A stretch of DNA of 64,000 nt from Prevotella merdae (GCF_900290275.1 NZ_LT985324.1:1195971-1259970); one strand, 5' to 3'; positions 35,306-44,514 are shown, counted from the first letter of the stretch. Program-made: numbers and translations. Notes: generated by a model from the letters alone, not told the origin.

Positions 35306-36967
35306 ATGAGATATATTTACACCTTATTTATTATGCTGCTCATATCGCTCTGCGCGGTATCACAGCCCAAACACGAAGTACGTGCCGTATGGCTCACAAC
35401 AATAGGCGGTATCGACTGGCCTCACTCTTATGCCCAGTCTGCCCGCTCCATAGATAAACAGAAGGATGAGCTTCGCCATATCCTCGACCAATTGCAGCAG
35501 GTTGGCATCAACACCGTATTGCTTCAGACACGTGTTCGTGGCACTATGATTTACCCTTCCACCTACGAGCCATGGGATGGATGCTTGTCTGGATTCCCCG
35601 GCAAAAGTCCGGGCTACGATGCTTTGGCGTTTGCTATCGACGAGTGTCATAAGCGTGGCATGGAACTCCATGCTTGGATGGTCACCATTCCCGTTGGCAA
35701 ATGGGATGCTCTTGGATGCCGCCAACTACGCAAGAAGATGCCGCACAACCTGATAAAAATTAAGGCCGACGGCTATCTCAATCCAGAGTCGCAGCAGACT
35801 GCCGACTATCTTGCCTCGCTTTGCGCTGAGGTTACCAGGCAATACGACATCGATGGCATTCACCTCGACTATATACGCTACCCAGAAGACCTTCCTAAGC
35901 TTAAGTCGCTCGACCGACAGCATGGACGTTCCAATATCACGCGCATCGTGTCCGCAATATCCCGACGTGTCAAGAGTCTTAAACCGTGGGTCAAGATGAG
36001 CTGCTCGCCTATAGGCAAGTATGATGACACCGCCCGATACTGGAGTCATGGATGGAATGCCAATACCACTGTATGTCAGGATGCTGTTGCATGGCTGCGC
36101 GATGGTCTTATGGACGAGCTGTTCCCAATGATGTATTTCCGCGACAACAATTTCTTTCCTTTCGCTCTCGATTGGAAAGAACAAAGTCACGGACGTATCA
36201 TTGTGCCAGGTCTCGGCATCTACTTCATGTCGCCACGCGAGCGCGACTGGCCTTTAACCGATATAACACGCGAACTTGAGGTATTGCGTCACATAGGACT
36301 GGGGCATGCTTACTTCCGCTCTAAATTCTTCACCGACGACACCAAGGGCATATACACCTATGCCAAGAACAGCTACTGTCGCTATCCCTCATTGGTTCCG
36401 CCAATGACATGGGCAAGTCGCCGCAAGCCTGATATGCCGTCCCAACTATCTCTCAGTAGTATAGCCAATGGTGTGTCACTGCTAAGCTGGAGCCATACCG
36501 AAAAGGATACTACAATGATGATGTTCAACATCTACGCTTCCAAAAAGTATCCTGTCGATACCGACGACGCCCGCAATCTTATCGCCATACGCCGTCAAGG
36601 CAGACAGTTGCTTGTTCCCAACGATGGTTGCACCCATTATGCCGTAACAGCAACCGACCGATACGGCAACGAGAGTAAGCCTCTTCAGGAGGATGCACCA
36701 TATGATTATGCCGAGACTCAATGCAGCAACACCCGTCTGCTAAACTGTGATGGCAAGAAAGTAAAGGTGCCCGAAGCATCCCGCCTTGCCGATACCGAGT
36801 TTCTTTTGGTTGAGTCATTGCAAGGTGTTGCCATCACCACATTGCCGTACAATCCCACTGCCAAGACAGCCAACATAAGCAGAATAAAGGATGGCATCTA
36901 CCAGCTACGCTCTCTCAACCGCAAGGGCAAGAGCCACCGACTCGGCATGTTCATCATAAAGAGATAA
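35306..36967 (+). CDS. GHL10/DUF187 family glycoside hydrolase-like protein
   Basis: A 553-residue exported protein (signal peptide MRYIYTLFIMLLISLCAVSQ). The GHL10 TIM-barrel starts with EVRAVWLTTIGGIDWP and continues with VGINTVLLQTRVRG, ELHAWMVTIPVG and YDIDGIHLDYIRYP, which holds the likely catalytic Asp. A C-terminal FN3-like part follows (SLLSWSHTEKDTTMMMFNIY). The substrate is unknown: related proteins act on peptidoglycan or polysaccharide. It precedes the membrane acyltransferase by 29 bases. Confidence 0.9.
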   Translation: MRYIYTLFIMLLISLCAVSQPKHEVRAVWLTTIGGIDWPHSYAQSARSIDKQKDELRHILDQLQQVGINTVLLQTRVRGTMIYPSTYEPWDGCLSGFPGKSPGYDALAFAIDECHKRGMELHAWMVTIPVGKWDALGCRQLRKKMPHNLIKIKADGYLNPESQQTADYLASLCAEVTRQYDIDGIHLDYIRYPEDLPKLKSLDRQHGRSNITRIVSAISRRVKSLKPWVKMSCSPIGKYDDTARYWSHGWNANTTVCQDAVAWLRDGLMDELFPMMYFRDNNFFPFALDWKEQSHGRIIVPGLGIYFMSPRERDWPLTDITRELEVLRHIGLGHAYFRSKFFTDDTKGIYTYAKNSYCRYPSLVPPMTWASRRKPDMPSQLSLSSIANGVSLLSWSHTEKDTTMMMFNIYASKKYPVDTDDARNLIAIRRQGRQLLVPNDGCTHYAVTATDRYGNESKPLQEDAPYDYAETQCSNTRLLNCDGKKVKVPEASRLADTEFLLVESLQGVAITTLPYNPTAKTANISRIKDGIYQLRSLNRKGKSHRLGMFIIKR

Positions 36968-36996
36968 CACACCATTCACCTCGATTCAACAACATT

Positions 36997-37938
36997 ATGA
37001 ACACCAAGCACAACACCACCATCGACTTCATGCGCGCCATACTCATAGTGCTCATGATACTAATACATATCGTCAACTTCGGCACACTCTATCCCGATAT
37101 CAAGGACGGCATATTATCATTCCTTATGCCTTCGTTCCTTGTCATCACGGGCTACCTTGTCAATGTAGACAAGCCTTTAGGTAAGTTCTGTGCCTACATC
37201 ATACGCATAGCCTTGCCCTATACCATTATGGTTACGGGCTTTGTCGTACTGTCCCTGTATCTACCAGTACGCGGAGGCATCACCAATTTTGATATTCCTA
37301 CCTTATGCCACACTCTCTTCATCACATCCATAGGTCCCTATTGGTTCCTTCATGCAATGATAGTATGCGGCATACTATATTATGCCACCTTCCGCCTAAC
37401 CTCCAACACATGTCTTAGCATCGTGTCACGCCTGTCATTGCTTGCCACCGTAATGATTGTGGTTAGTCAGTACACACCATTTCTCAGTCTACGCAACGCA
37501 GCCTACTATTTCATTGGCGTCCTGATACGAGTATGCTTAGGCAACTTCAACTCGGTATATCGCAAGAGTCTGTTGACTCTCCTGCCCTTCGCCTTACTTG
37601 TATCCCAACCCCACCTACGCGATTGGGGCATCCTTTCCGTCCTTGCATGCGTACTATGTTTCTTCTGTTTCAGTGCAAGCTTAGAGCAACTCTCTCCCTT
37701 ATACTTACGTAATGCAATGCACTACATAGGTCGCAACACCCTTCCAATATACATCTTCCACCCCATCTTCACCATGCTTGCCAAATACTTCCTACCCATC
37801 TTCTCCTTCGACCCTACCGGCCTAACCCATGCCATCATCACCATCCTCCTATGTCTCCTTGGCAGCATCGCCATCGGACATATAATGGATCGCACCCACA
37901 TGTCATATATATTCGGCAAAGGAAAAATCATGAGATAA
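36997..37938 (+). CDS. Membrane acyltransferase (acyltransferase_3 family)
   Basis: A 313-residue integral membrane protein with about ten hydrophobic segments, likely O-acetylating a surface polysaccharide or lipid. The N-terminal TIDFMRAILIVLMILIHIV carries the conserved Arg and His of this family (usually R and H in the first helix). The GRNTLPIYIFHPIF motif lies near the C-terminus. Probably co-transcribed with the GHL10 gene. Confidence 0.88.
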   Translation: MNTKHNTTIDFMRAILIVLMILIHIVNFGTLYPDIKDGILSFLMPSFLVITGYLVNVDKPLGKFCAYIIRIALPYTIMVTGFVVLSLYLPVRGGITNFDIPTLCHTLFITSIGPYWFLHAMIVCGILYYATFRLTSNTCLSIVSRLSLLATVMIVVSQYTPFLSLRNAAYYFIGVLIRVCLGNFNSVYRKSLLTLLPFALLVSQPHLRDWGILSVLACVLCFFCFSASLEQLSPLYLRNAMHYIGRNTLPIYIFHPIFTMLAKYFLPIFSFDPTGLTHAIITILLCLLGSIAIGHIMDRTHMSYIFGKGKIMR

Positions 37939-38042
37939 AACAAATCAAAAGGCGGATAGCGACGCTCCATTTCTATAAGGTCCACTACCGCCTTCCTCAG
38001 CTCCTTCATTCATTTCTTTTCTAATTCCATAATTTTGATTCG

Positions 38043-38381
38043 TTAACATAAAGCTCTAAAGCAGCCAAAGGAGAACAAGAGAGGTTGGAACGTAATTTGT
38101 TCGCTTTCGCTAAACTTAGAATCGTCTTTCGTTTCATTTCCTTCCAGAACAGCTTCATAAAGAACAAGAAAATAAAAATCGGAAGAGTTTATCATTCGTT
38201 CCATAATTAGTGGAACTATTTGTTTTCCCATTGATTTGAGAGGAATGAACTCAGGCAATTTTGCATATGAATATGTGCTTGCACTATATCGCGTCTTAGG
38301 ATTATGATCTATTGCTATGTTCCATTTATCCACTAAACTTGCAAAACGATTTTTTCTATGTCCTTTTCCTGTTTCATACAC
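38043..38381 (-). pseudogene. Probable frameshifted small protein gene
   Basis: The open frame encodes 112 residues from a GTG (core LVDKWNIAIDHNPKTRYSAS, PEFIPLKSMGKQIVPLIMERM). Inside it, in another frame, lies an ATG reading MKQEKDIEK that stops at once. Adding one base to the A6 run would join MKQEKDIEK to NRFASLVDKW, giving a more natural start. I therefore read it as a small soluble protein gene with a single-base loss in a homopolymer. It resembles small hypothetical proteins found near toxin-antitoxin loci; no function is assigned. Confidence 0.5.
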
Positions 38382-38452
38382 TATCTATACAGTTGAGCCA
38401 ATCAAAAAACTAAGCAAAACAACAACTTTTTTCAAAATTTACAGAAAAACAT

Positions 38453-39415
38453 TCAACGACTCCTTGTCTTCCACAAAGCCATAGGATGAAATTTGATTCT
38501 ATTGACCATCTCTTTATCTTCGAACAGCAATTCTGGAATATACTTCTTGTCATTGAATTCCCGCACATATTCTTTCTCTGATTCTGTCAGAACCAATAGC
38601 TTTGAGAGAAAGTCTTTCACTTCTGTCTTGGCTTTTTCAAAGTCAAAATGCTCACTGCGCCTAAGCACAGGCAAGAGTTGCGAACGAATCTGCGGAAAAC
38701 GGATCTTGTCTATCTGCGGAAAGTCAGTATATTCTGTAGGCGTAGCGTTGTCTTTTCTGCTTGAGCCAACAGTCAGATAAAAGACGGTCGCTTTTCTCAG
38801 CAACGTTTTCTCTTCATCGCTCACGAATAGTTGATGCTTCACCATGTTATAGACATCATAAATGTCACGTGCAGCACTTCTACCTATCAAGGCGTTTATC
38901 TTGGTGGCAAACAATTCGACAGGTGAAAGAGAACGTACCTTCACATCGCTCAGAAACGGAATGGACACATGAGTCTCTATGGCAGGCAGGATATGGCAAC
39001 GGTCGGAATAGTTGATTTCAATCTTGATGCCATCGTTGTTGCCTGCGGCATTGGTATAATGAAACACCCATGAGTCAAGCGTATGCGGTGTCTTGGAGCC
39101 AGGCGCAAGATGATAACCATCCGACTCCATATAGCGTAGAATCTCGTTATTCACTTCTTGGCGAATGGAGAGCATGGATTCTCGGTCGCAATCCACCGTA
39201 AAGTCAAGGTCTATATCTACCGAGAGTCTTGGCAGTTGGAAAACGGTGAGATTGATGGCTGTGCCACCTTTCAGCACAAGAGATTTAGACAGCAAAGGAC
39301 TGTCATGGAAATAGTTGAGTATCTCCACCAATCGCATCACCTTTTCGAGGTTGTCGCGAATAAAGCCTTGCTCCTTGGCGATGATGTCAAGAGCTTGTTT
39401 GTTATATGAGTTCAT
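38453..39415 (-). CDS. AbiEii/AbiGii nucleotidyltransferase toxin
   Basis: Toxin half of a type IV AbiE toxin-antitoxin system. The 320-residue protein has the nucleotidyltransferase core: GGTAINLTV near residue 52, LSVDIDLDFTV with the metal Asp pair, and KINALIGRSAARDIYDVYN. A C-terminal helical region follows. It starts inside the end of the AbiEi gene, overlapping by 14 bases, so the two are translationally coupled. Better-studied homologues modify tRNA acceptor stems; this has not been shown here. Confidence 0.92.
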   Translation of the reverse strand: MNSYNKQALDIIAKEQGFIRDNLEKVMRLVEILNYFHDSPLLSKSLVLKGGTAINLTVFQLPRLSVDIDLDFTVDCDRESMLSIRQEVNNEILRYMESDGYHLAPGSKTPHTLDSWVFHYTNAAGNNDGIKIEINYSDRCHILPAIETHVSIPFLSDVKVRSLSPVELFATKINALIGRSAARDIYDVYNMVKHQLFVSDEEKTLLRKATVFYLTVGSSRKDNATPTEYTDFPQIDKIRFPQIRSQLLPVLRRSEHFDFEKAKTEVKDFLSKLLVLTESEKEYVREFNDKKYIPELLFEDKEMVNRIKFHPMALWKTRSR

Positions 39416-40157
39416 ATTCTTCCTTTGATGTTAGTTCTTGCGGCACATACATGCGCCATTTATTTACAAATGTATCCGACTCTTCGTTGTTAGTCAACCA
39501 CTTGACGCTTTTGGTTCCCTTGGCTCGGCACAGCTCCAAGAGGGATTCTGAGATGTTGGCTTGTTCCTTGATTCGCTCCAACAGATAGCCTGTCTTCTGG
39601 TACAGGAATGCCTTGTCGTACCTTGCGAGATAATCGATGAGCCTTTCCTCATTAAGCAAGACGATACCCTCCATGCAATGCAGCAATTCCTCAATGCCCC
39701 CAGCTCGGTCGATACGGTCAAAGCAATCCAACAACGTACTCTCCATATCCGTTACTCGTACATAAGGGTTTCCCTTGGGAGTCATCATACCAACGATTTC
39801 CTTTGTTTGTCGGCAATAGGTGTAATCCACATCGTCGAAAGAAAAGGAATTGAAGCGAGTCATGCTTTTCACAAAAACCTCATTGAAGGGTTGATGAGCC
39901 AATCCATGAAATTCCAATGCTGTGTGATAACTGATGCAAGCTGTAGGTGACAAGTGGCTTCCTATCTCATACTTGTCGCAAACTGGTAAGCCCGATGCAA
40001 TATCCTTCATACAATAGGTATTGCGCCGTATAGCCACAATCCACCCTTGTTGCTTGTACCGAGCAAGCAACGATTTCACCTTGCCTTTCAGAGCCTCAGA
40101 AAGTTCATCCGAAGTGAATATCCGCAGCTTGTATAATATACTCAATAGTTCTGTCAT
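39402..40157 (-). CDS. AbiEi family antitoxin
   Basis: Antitoxin half of the AbiE pair. The 251-residue protein has an N-terminal winged-helix-type DNA-binding part (LLSILYKLRIFTSDELSEAL, RYKQQGWIVAIRRNTY). The AbiEi C-terminal domain follows (YEIGSHLSPTACISYHTALE, RVTDMESTLLDCFDR). Family members bind their own promoter and repress it; a TATCTTTG box at about 40,185 precedes the gene. It is transcribed first, as is usual. Confidence 0.92.
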   Translation of the reverse strand: MTELLSILYKLRIFTSDELSEALKGKVKSLLARYKQQGWIVAIRRNTYCMKDIASGLPVCDKYEIGSHLSPTACISYHTALEFHGLAHQPFNEVFVKSMTRFNSFSFDDVDYTYCRQTKEIVGMMTPKGNPYVRVTDMESTLLDCFDRIDRAGGIEELLHCMEGIVLLNEERLIDYLARYDKAFLYQKTGYLLERIKEQANISESLLELCRAKGTKSVKWLTNNEESDTFVNKWRMYVPQELTSKEEYELI

Positions 40158-40291
40158 TGTTTCTAATTTTGCGCAAAGATATGAAATCTAATTTGTTTAT
40201 GAGAAAAATCAGAAACTTTTTATGCTTTTTTATATGTTCTTTCCATCTTAATTGTCCGACTACGGAGGAACAAATCACCGACAGGCAAGTT

Positions 40292-40319
40292 CTTTTGGGA
40301 GTAACCCAAAAGGTTTTTT
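40292..40319 (+). terminator. Orphan intrinsic terminator
   Basis: Stem CTTTTGGG (40292-40299) with CCCAAAAG (40305-40312) and a T6 run. No intact gene precedes it on the plus strand, so it probably belonged to a gene since lost. Confidence 0.75.
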
Positions 40320-40459
40320 GCTCAGAAAATAAGGCTTGAAGAGTTTGAATTAGATAAACTTTTGAATGGAACGTTATGTTTAAGTCCTGAGATAGCTTCT
40401 TCTTTAGAACGTTTTTTGTGGCATTCCTGCTTCTTTTTGGCTTTCTTTGCAATCTGCTT

Positions 40460-40855
40460 ATGAAGAAGATTTAGATAATTATAGCAGTTTTGGTTATCTC
40501 ATTTGTTACATCTTATATATTATGCGGCACAGAACAAAATGATGCAGGTATTGATTCTATCAAGATTGAAGAATATACGGCAGTTTTGGGAAACAGAGTT
40601 AGCTTGGATTCCATAGCTGGAACTTATAATATTGTTGAGACAACACTCACGTTAAATGCTGACTGTACTTATTTTTGGGCACAGACATTCAAAGAAAAGC
40701 AGAACGAGCAGGAAAGGTTAAAAGGTTCTTTCCAAGTGCTTGACGGCAACATATTGCTACTTGTGAATCCTTCGAGTGATGACAATATATTATATAAGGT
40801 GAGAGGGGATAAAATATATTATATACCTCGATTCTCAATCTTTATTAATTTATAA
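40460..40855 (+). pseudogene. Exported small protein gene with a stop at codon 5
   Basis: The frame reads ATG-AAG-AAG-ATT-TAG and then continues open as IIIAVLVISFVTSYILCG, an obvious signal or lipoprotein leader (lipobox-like YILC), for 126 more codons. The TAG at 40472-40474 therefore kills the normal start. A TTG at 40490 could still give a 121-residue protein with a shortened leader. Mature residues (TLTLNADCTYFWAQTFKEKQ) resemble small Bacteroidales lipoproteins of unknown role. A coherent gene-tail frame ending LAFFAICL-stop overlaps the ATG. It is convergent with the next gene and overlaps it by 37 bases. Confidence 0.6.
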
Positions 40856-41253
40856 GATACACCTTTTATTCTATAATAGAGCACAAAAGTACCAGAAGAT
40901 ATTATTCTCATCCCGTCTTTTTCGTGTATAATTTGACATATATTAATTTTGATTATTACCCTATTCTTTTTATAAATAAGATATGGATTCATCTTATATA
41001 TAGGTGAACTTTCTCCCAATCTCAAAAAAGGAACTTTAAAAGAAATATTTTTGCTTATCTTGTCTTGTTCTTTATTTAAATTCGCTTTTTCATCTAAAAT
41101 AAGATAAAGAGTATCAGTCTTTTCCAAAACTTCATCCTTTAGTAATTTTTCGTATAATACAGATATGGCATTGCCATATATTGATTTATTACTTTTACAT
41201 TGTGCTTCTACATTAATATAGAAGCACAATGTTAATATAAATAGTATTTTCAT
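40819..41253 (-). CDS. Exported hypothetical protein
   Basis: A 144-residue protein with a signal peptide (MKILFILTLCFYINVEAQ) and a Lys-rich mature part (LNKEQDKISKNISFKVPFLR, SGTFVLYYRIKGVSYKL). The family is unknown. It is small, exported and AT-rich like other members of the cassette region that follows. Its last 12 codons overlap the convergent gene. Confidence 0.65.
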   Translation of the reverse strand: MKILFILTLCFYINVEAQCKSNKSIYGNAISVLYEKLLKDEVLEKTDTLYLILDEKANLNKEQDKISKNISFKVPFLRLGESSPIYKMNPYLIYKKNRVIIKINICQIIHEKDGMRIISSGTFVLYYRIKGVSYKLIKIENRGI

Positions 41254-41271
41254 CGTATAAAAGCAAGCCTA

Positions 41272-41537
41272 TTACCCTTTTAAACTGTTTATCTTGGCAC
41301 AAACACTTTGCACATTGTCAAGCCCATAAAGCATTGAACGTGAATCAATACCCATCCACGAAAATAAAGTCTGAATTTTCTGGTATTCATTGACGATGTA
41401 ACTTGTGTCTATTTCTGATGCATAAAAGCCCTTAGCAGACATTGTCCTGTCGCACGATATTGTAGTGAGGAAAACATATATTTCCATACACCGAATTCCA
41501 TTTCTGCAATAAGTTTGGAATGAGAATATTCGTTCAT
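41272..41537 (-). pseudogene. Abi-family (Abi_2-like) protein remnant
   Basis: Two frames together look like the C-terminal half of an Abi-family protein. From an ATG at 41537 the first reads KLIAEMEFGVWKYMFSSLQY then RATGQCLLRAF and stops. In the next frame the sequence continues SEIDTSYIVNEYQKIQTLFS then WMGIDSRSMLYGLDNVQ to a stop at 41272. The usual RNRIAHHE-type motif between them is missing, so the gene lost its 5' half, an internal piece and its frame. Family assignment rests on my memory of the fWtYMF and LYGLDN patterns. Confidence 0.5.
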
Positions 41538-41541
41538 TTAC

Positions 41542-41572
41542 TTGGTTGTAACAAGAAAAAACACTATCTTTG
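41542..41572 (+). promoter_or_regulatory. Promoter of a very short transcript
   Basis: TTGG (41542-41545), 19 bases, TATCTTTG (41565-41572). A hairpin with T-run follows at once. Confidence 0.6.
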
Positions 41573-41576
41573 TAGC

Positions 41577-41625
41577 GTTGATTCCCGGTAGCCTCTGATT
41601 CGTCAAGCTATCGGGTCTTGTTTTT
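41577..41625 (+). ncRNA. Candidate mini-RNA or orphan promoter-terminator pair
   Basis: Only about 50 bases separate the promoter from a hairpin, CCCGGTAGC (41584-41592) with GCTATCGGG (41607-41615), followed by TCTTGTTTTT. There is no ORF. It may be a tiny RNA, an attenuator whose downstream gene has decayed (the BspA remnant lies 300 bases on), or a left-over leader. The 41,640-41,920 stretch after it holds no recognisable gene. Confidence 0.4.
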
Positions 41626-41926
41626 ATAGGATTCTTGCCTACAAAAATACATTTTTTCTGCGATTACGATTAAACCACATTATATAATTACAGAAAATTA
41701 ACCGTAAAAATTTGCTAAAAGTCCTTGCTGTTTCGTATTATTATTGTATTTTCTCTATTTACCGCTTCCTTCCTGATTGCAATCGGAATGAGATATTGTC
41801 ACGTTCCAATTGCGCACATGTCAAAAGCGTGGCTATCATTATCGGGGCAAAGAGGATTACCTTTTCGTATCTAAACAGAATCCACACAATCACTTTTCTA
41901 CCGTTTAGAGTGTATAGTACTGATAA

Positions 41927-42274
41927 TCAACTAATAACACATTCAAAGGTTGTAGCGGATTAACCTCTATTTATGTATATGCCGAGAAAGTACCTGAAAT
42001 GGGTTATGGTGTATTTGAAAATTGTGATGCCAAGAAATGTACTGTTTATGTTCCTAAGGGAACTTATGATGATTATTGGCTCTCTGACTTTGGTTACTTC
42101 TTTGAGAATATAGTAGAATTCGATCCAACAGGCATCGACAAGACTACAACCTCTACCGATGTTGAGGAAATATCTCGCTATTCTGTAAATGGTCAGCGAT
42201 TGGTAGGTCCAACAAAGGGATTGAATATCGTGAAGTATAGCGATGGTAGCGTGAAGAAAGTAGCTGTAGAATAA
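41927..42274 (+). pseudogene. C-terminal remnant of a BspA-like leucine-rich repeat surface protein
   Basis: The open frame begins without a start codon and reads NTFKGCSGLTSIYVYAEKVP, a BspA-type repeat. KKCTVYVPKGTYDDYW and a short C-terminal domain YSVNGQRLVGPTKGLNIVKY to VAVE-stop follow, which is the usual tail of secreted Prevotella proteins. The N-terminal part and most repeats are gone, bounded by a TAA at 41924. A terminator follows at 42299. Confidence 0.75.
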
Positions 42275-42298
42275 GACGAAAGCATCCTTATAATATTT

Positions 42299-42326
42299 GG
42301 GGCACGATTGGTCGTGCCCATTTTTT
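42299..42326 (+). terminator. Intrinsic terminator after the BspA remnant
   Basis: Stem GGGCACGA with TCGTGCCC, loop TTGG, then six Ts. Confidence 0.9.
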
Positions 42327-42421
42327 GTTTCTAATCTATCTTATATCTTAACTTTTTGTCTTTTATTTCCCCAAAGTATGTTTTTTTTTCGCGATTTAGG
42401 GATTTTGATGACAAAATATTG

Positions 42422-42429
42422 TATCTTTG
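42422..42429 (+). promoter_or_regulatory. -7 box upstream of the second AAA ATPase
   Basis: TATCTTTG lies 43 bases before the ATG at 42472. A TTTG lies 14 bases upstream rather than 19. Confidence 0.55.
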
Positions 42430-42471
42430 CGGTGTTTATTTAACACGCATTAATTTAACGGCTGTTACATT

Positions 42472-43785
42472 ATGAAGTTTTATGATCGGAAAAAGGAGAT
42501 AGAGATACTGCGCAGGAACTGGGAAAAATCGGCTAAGCATTCCCTTTTTACTGTGATGATAGGCAGAAGACGTATCGGAAAGACGCTTCTCTTGCTCAAG
42601 ACGGAGCAAGAGCAGAAGATGCTGTATCTATATGTGTCGAAGGACAACGAACGTGTTTTGACGGAGAAATTCCAAAAGACTGCTGAGGAAGTGCTGGGAC
42701 TTCATGTATATGGTAGAATGGAGACTTTTGCACAGTTCTTCGAGCAAATCATGAAGTATGGAAAGGAACATCATTTTACCATTGTCTTCGATGAGTTCCA
42801 AAACTTCTTGAATGTGAATCCAGCCATTCCAAGCCATATCCAGGACATTTGGGATAGATACCACGAATCAACAATGGTCAATCTCGTGGCTTGTGGCAGC
42901 ATCTATAGCATGATGCACAAAATCTTCGATAACGATGACGAGCCTCTATATGGCAGGAAGGATTGCGAGATAAGGCTCAAGCCATTTAGGATAAGCGTTA
43001 TCAAAGAAATCTTGCATGACTACAACCCCAACTATACTTCTGAAGACTTGCTTTGTCTGTATATGTTGACTGGTGGTGTAGCTAAATACATCGCCTTGCT
43101 GATGGATGCAGGAGCGACCGATAAAGAGAGTATGCTCCGTTGGGCAACAAGCTCGGAAAGTCCTTTAATCACAGAGGGTAAGGAAATTGTGTTGTCGGAG
43201 TTTGGCAAGGATTATGCCAACTATCTCAGCATCTTGCAGCTGGTGGCTGGGGGAATGACTGTTCAGAACCAGATAGATAATATCATCGGCAAGAATACGG
43301 GTACCTATCTGAAGCGACTGGAGGAAGACTATAACTATGTAAGCAAGTTGACACCGATGTTTAGCAAGCCTGGCAGTAGAAACCTCAGGTGGAGTGTAGA
43401 AGATTGCTTCCTGCGCTTCTGGTTCCGTTTCGTCTTGCCTAATCAAGCTTTGATAGAAACGGAGCGCAACGACTTGCTCTTGGAAATCGTGGAGCGAGAT
43501 TACAATGACTATACGGGGCTGGTGCTGGAACAATATTTTCGCCAAAAGATTGCTGAGGAGAAGCGTGTTACCTTGGTTGGAAATTATTGGGACAGGAAAG
43601 GAATGAACGAGATAGACCTTATCGCACTCAACGATATTGACAAGACGGCATTGGTGGCAGAAGTGAAGCGTAATGCCGACCGATATAATCCTAAACTCTT
43701 GCAGGAGAAATTTGAATCGATTCGTAGTAATTTCGGAAAGTATAAAGAAGTGCAGCTGATAGGCTTGTCTATGCAGGATATGTAA
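42472..43785 (+). CDS. Archaeal-type ATPase (ATPase_2) with C-terminal DUF234 nuclease-like region
   Basis: A 437-residue cytosolic P-loop protein: Walker A IGRRRIGKT (about 30-38), Walker B IVFDEFQN (Asp107-Glu108) and the VACGSIYSMM sensor region. A winged-helix part (TGTYLKRLEEDYNYVSKL) and a C-terminal PD-(D/E)XK-like domain with NEIDLIAL and VAEVKRN follow. It is a different branch from the DUF4143 protein at 2,107. Such ATPases are common in accessory regions of Bacteroidales; their role is unknown. Confidence 0.88.
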   Translation: MKFYDRKKEIEILRRNWEKSAKHSLFTVMIGRRRIGKTLLLLKTEQEQKMLYLYVSKDNERVLTEKFQKTAEEVLGLHVYGRMETFAQFFEQIMKYGKEHHFTIVFDEFQNFLNVNPAIPSHIQDIWDRYHESTMVNLVACGSIYSMMHKIFDNDDEPLYGRKDCEIRLKPFRISVIKEILHDYNPNYTSEDLLCLYMLTGGVAKYIALLMDAGATDKESMLRWATSSESPLITEGKEIVLSEFGKDYANYLSILQLVAGGMTVQNQIDNIIGKNTGTYLKRLEEDYNYVSKLTPMFSKPGSRNLRWSVEDCFLRFWFRFVLPNQALIETERNDLLLEIVERDYNDYTGLVLEQYFRQKIAEEKRVTLVGNYWDRKGMNEIDLIALNDIDKTALVAEVKRNADRYNPKLLQEKFESIRSNFGKYKEVQLIGLSMQDM

Positions 43786-43804
43786 GGCTGATACATCGAA
43801 AGAT

Positions 43805-43861
43805 AAAGAGCGGAAGAACAAAAGGGGGTTAACAGAGTTAACAGCTGTTTTTTCGCTCTTT
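43805..43861 (+). terminator. Terminator-like hairpin after the AAA ATPase
   Basis: Arms AAAGAGCG and CGCTCTTT (43805-43812 with 43854-43861) enclose an inner GTTAAC-AGA-GTTAAC palindrome, 20 bases after the stop. A T-rich stretch follows. Confidence 0.55.
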
Positions 43862-44005
43862 CTTCTCTAACAATACTCTGTTAATTCTAATGTAATCGTT
43901 TGAAAATGAGAGAGTTAATTAACGTAATATAACTAATAAAATTTGGTTATGTGGCTGATTATCAATAACTTTATAGTGTACTAAGCTTAAAGTAACATGA
44001 CATCA

Positions 44006-44393
44006 GAACCACTCAACCAATATACGGAAATCTGCAGAGATGCTATCAAAAGTTCATCTGCAAAGTTAAGCAAAACTTTCGAGAATCTACTCTTGGAAAT
44101 ACTTTTATTGTACATTACGATACAGAGAAAGATAAATTTCACTCAAATGGAGCGCTACGGCGTTCCAATAAGCCTGGACGTCCCAAGACACTTGACGGAA
44201 AAATCGATTACAAGAAACTTGACCTCACACGCATGGTTGAGCTGCATATTGAAGGACTTGAAGGCACAGCCTACACACTCATAGCCTATTCAAAGGCATT
44301 GAAGCAGAAAGTGCGTCTTGTCATTTGGATTATGCCGAACGGAAAGTTAATTAGTCATACTGGCAAAGAACTCTTTGGCTGGGCAGCGTAAAG
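44006..44393 (+). pseudogene. Transposase fragment (IS4-like DDE family)
   Basis: An open frame without a start codon reads VHYDTEKDKFHSNGALRRSN, then KPGRPKTLDGKIDYKKLDLT and LEGTAYTLIAYSKALKQKVR before a stop at LFGWAA. This matches the middle of Bacteroidales IS4-type transposases (the GRPxxLDGKIDYKxLD stretch and the AYSKxLKxxxRLV strand). The catalytic C-terminal part is missing. No inverted repeats are seen, so it is a decayed insertion sequence. Confidence 0.5.
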
Positions 44394-44456
44394 CCGCTTA
44401 GCCGTTATCTCAAATTTTAACGAACTATTGTTTTATAGCACAATACAAATACTTTA

Positions 44457-44493
44457 TTGAAAGGCGGATTAGGAGAGATTCCGCTTCAATAAA
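44457..44493. repeat. Terminal 37-bp piece of the dispersed R repeat
   Basis: The stretch containing AAGGCGGATTAGGAG and ATTCCGCTTCAATAAA also ends the R2 and R4 repeats at about 51,266 and 53,832. It is the most distant member of that family in the window. Confidence 0.6.
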
Positions 44494-44514
44494 CAATATA
44501 GTCCTTGGATACTT

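Noticed and set aside
40105..40452. A 115-codon minus-strand frame upstream of AbiEi
   Set aside because: It overlaps the AbiEi start, a promoter box and an orphan terminator, and its Lys-rich peptide is typical of AT-rich non-coding DNA.
41712..41963. An 83-codon plus-strand frame before the BspA remnant
   Set aside because: No hydrophobic or family pattern, and it overlaps the out-of-frame 5' part of the BspA remnant. It looks like decayed DNA.
43997..44284. A 95-codon plus-strand frame beginning MTSEPLNQYTEICRD
   Set aside because: A different frame over the same DNA matches transposase sequence, so this one is a shadow.
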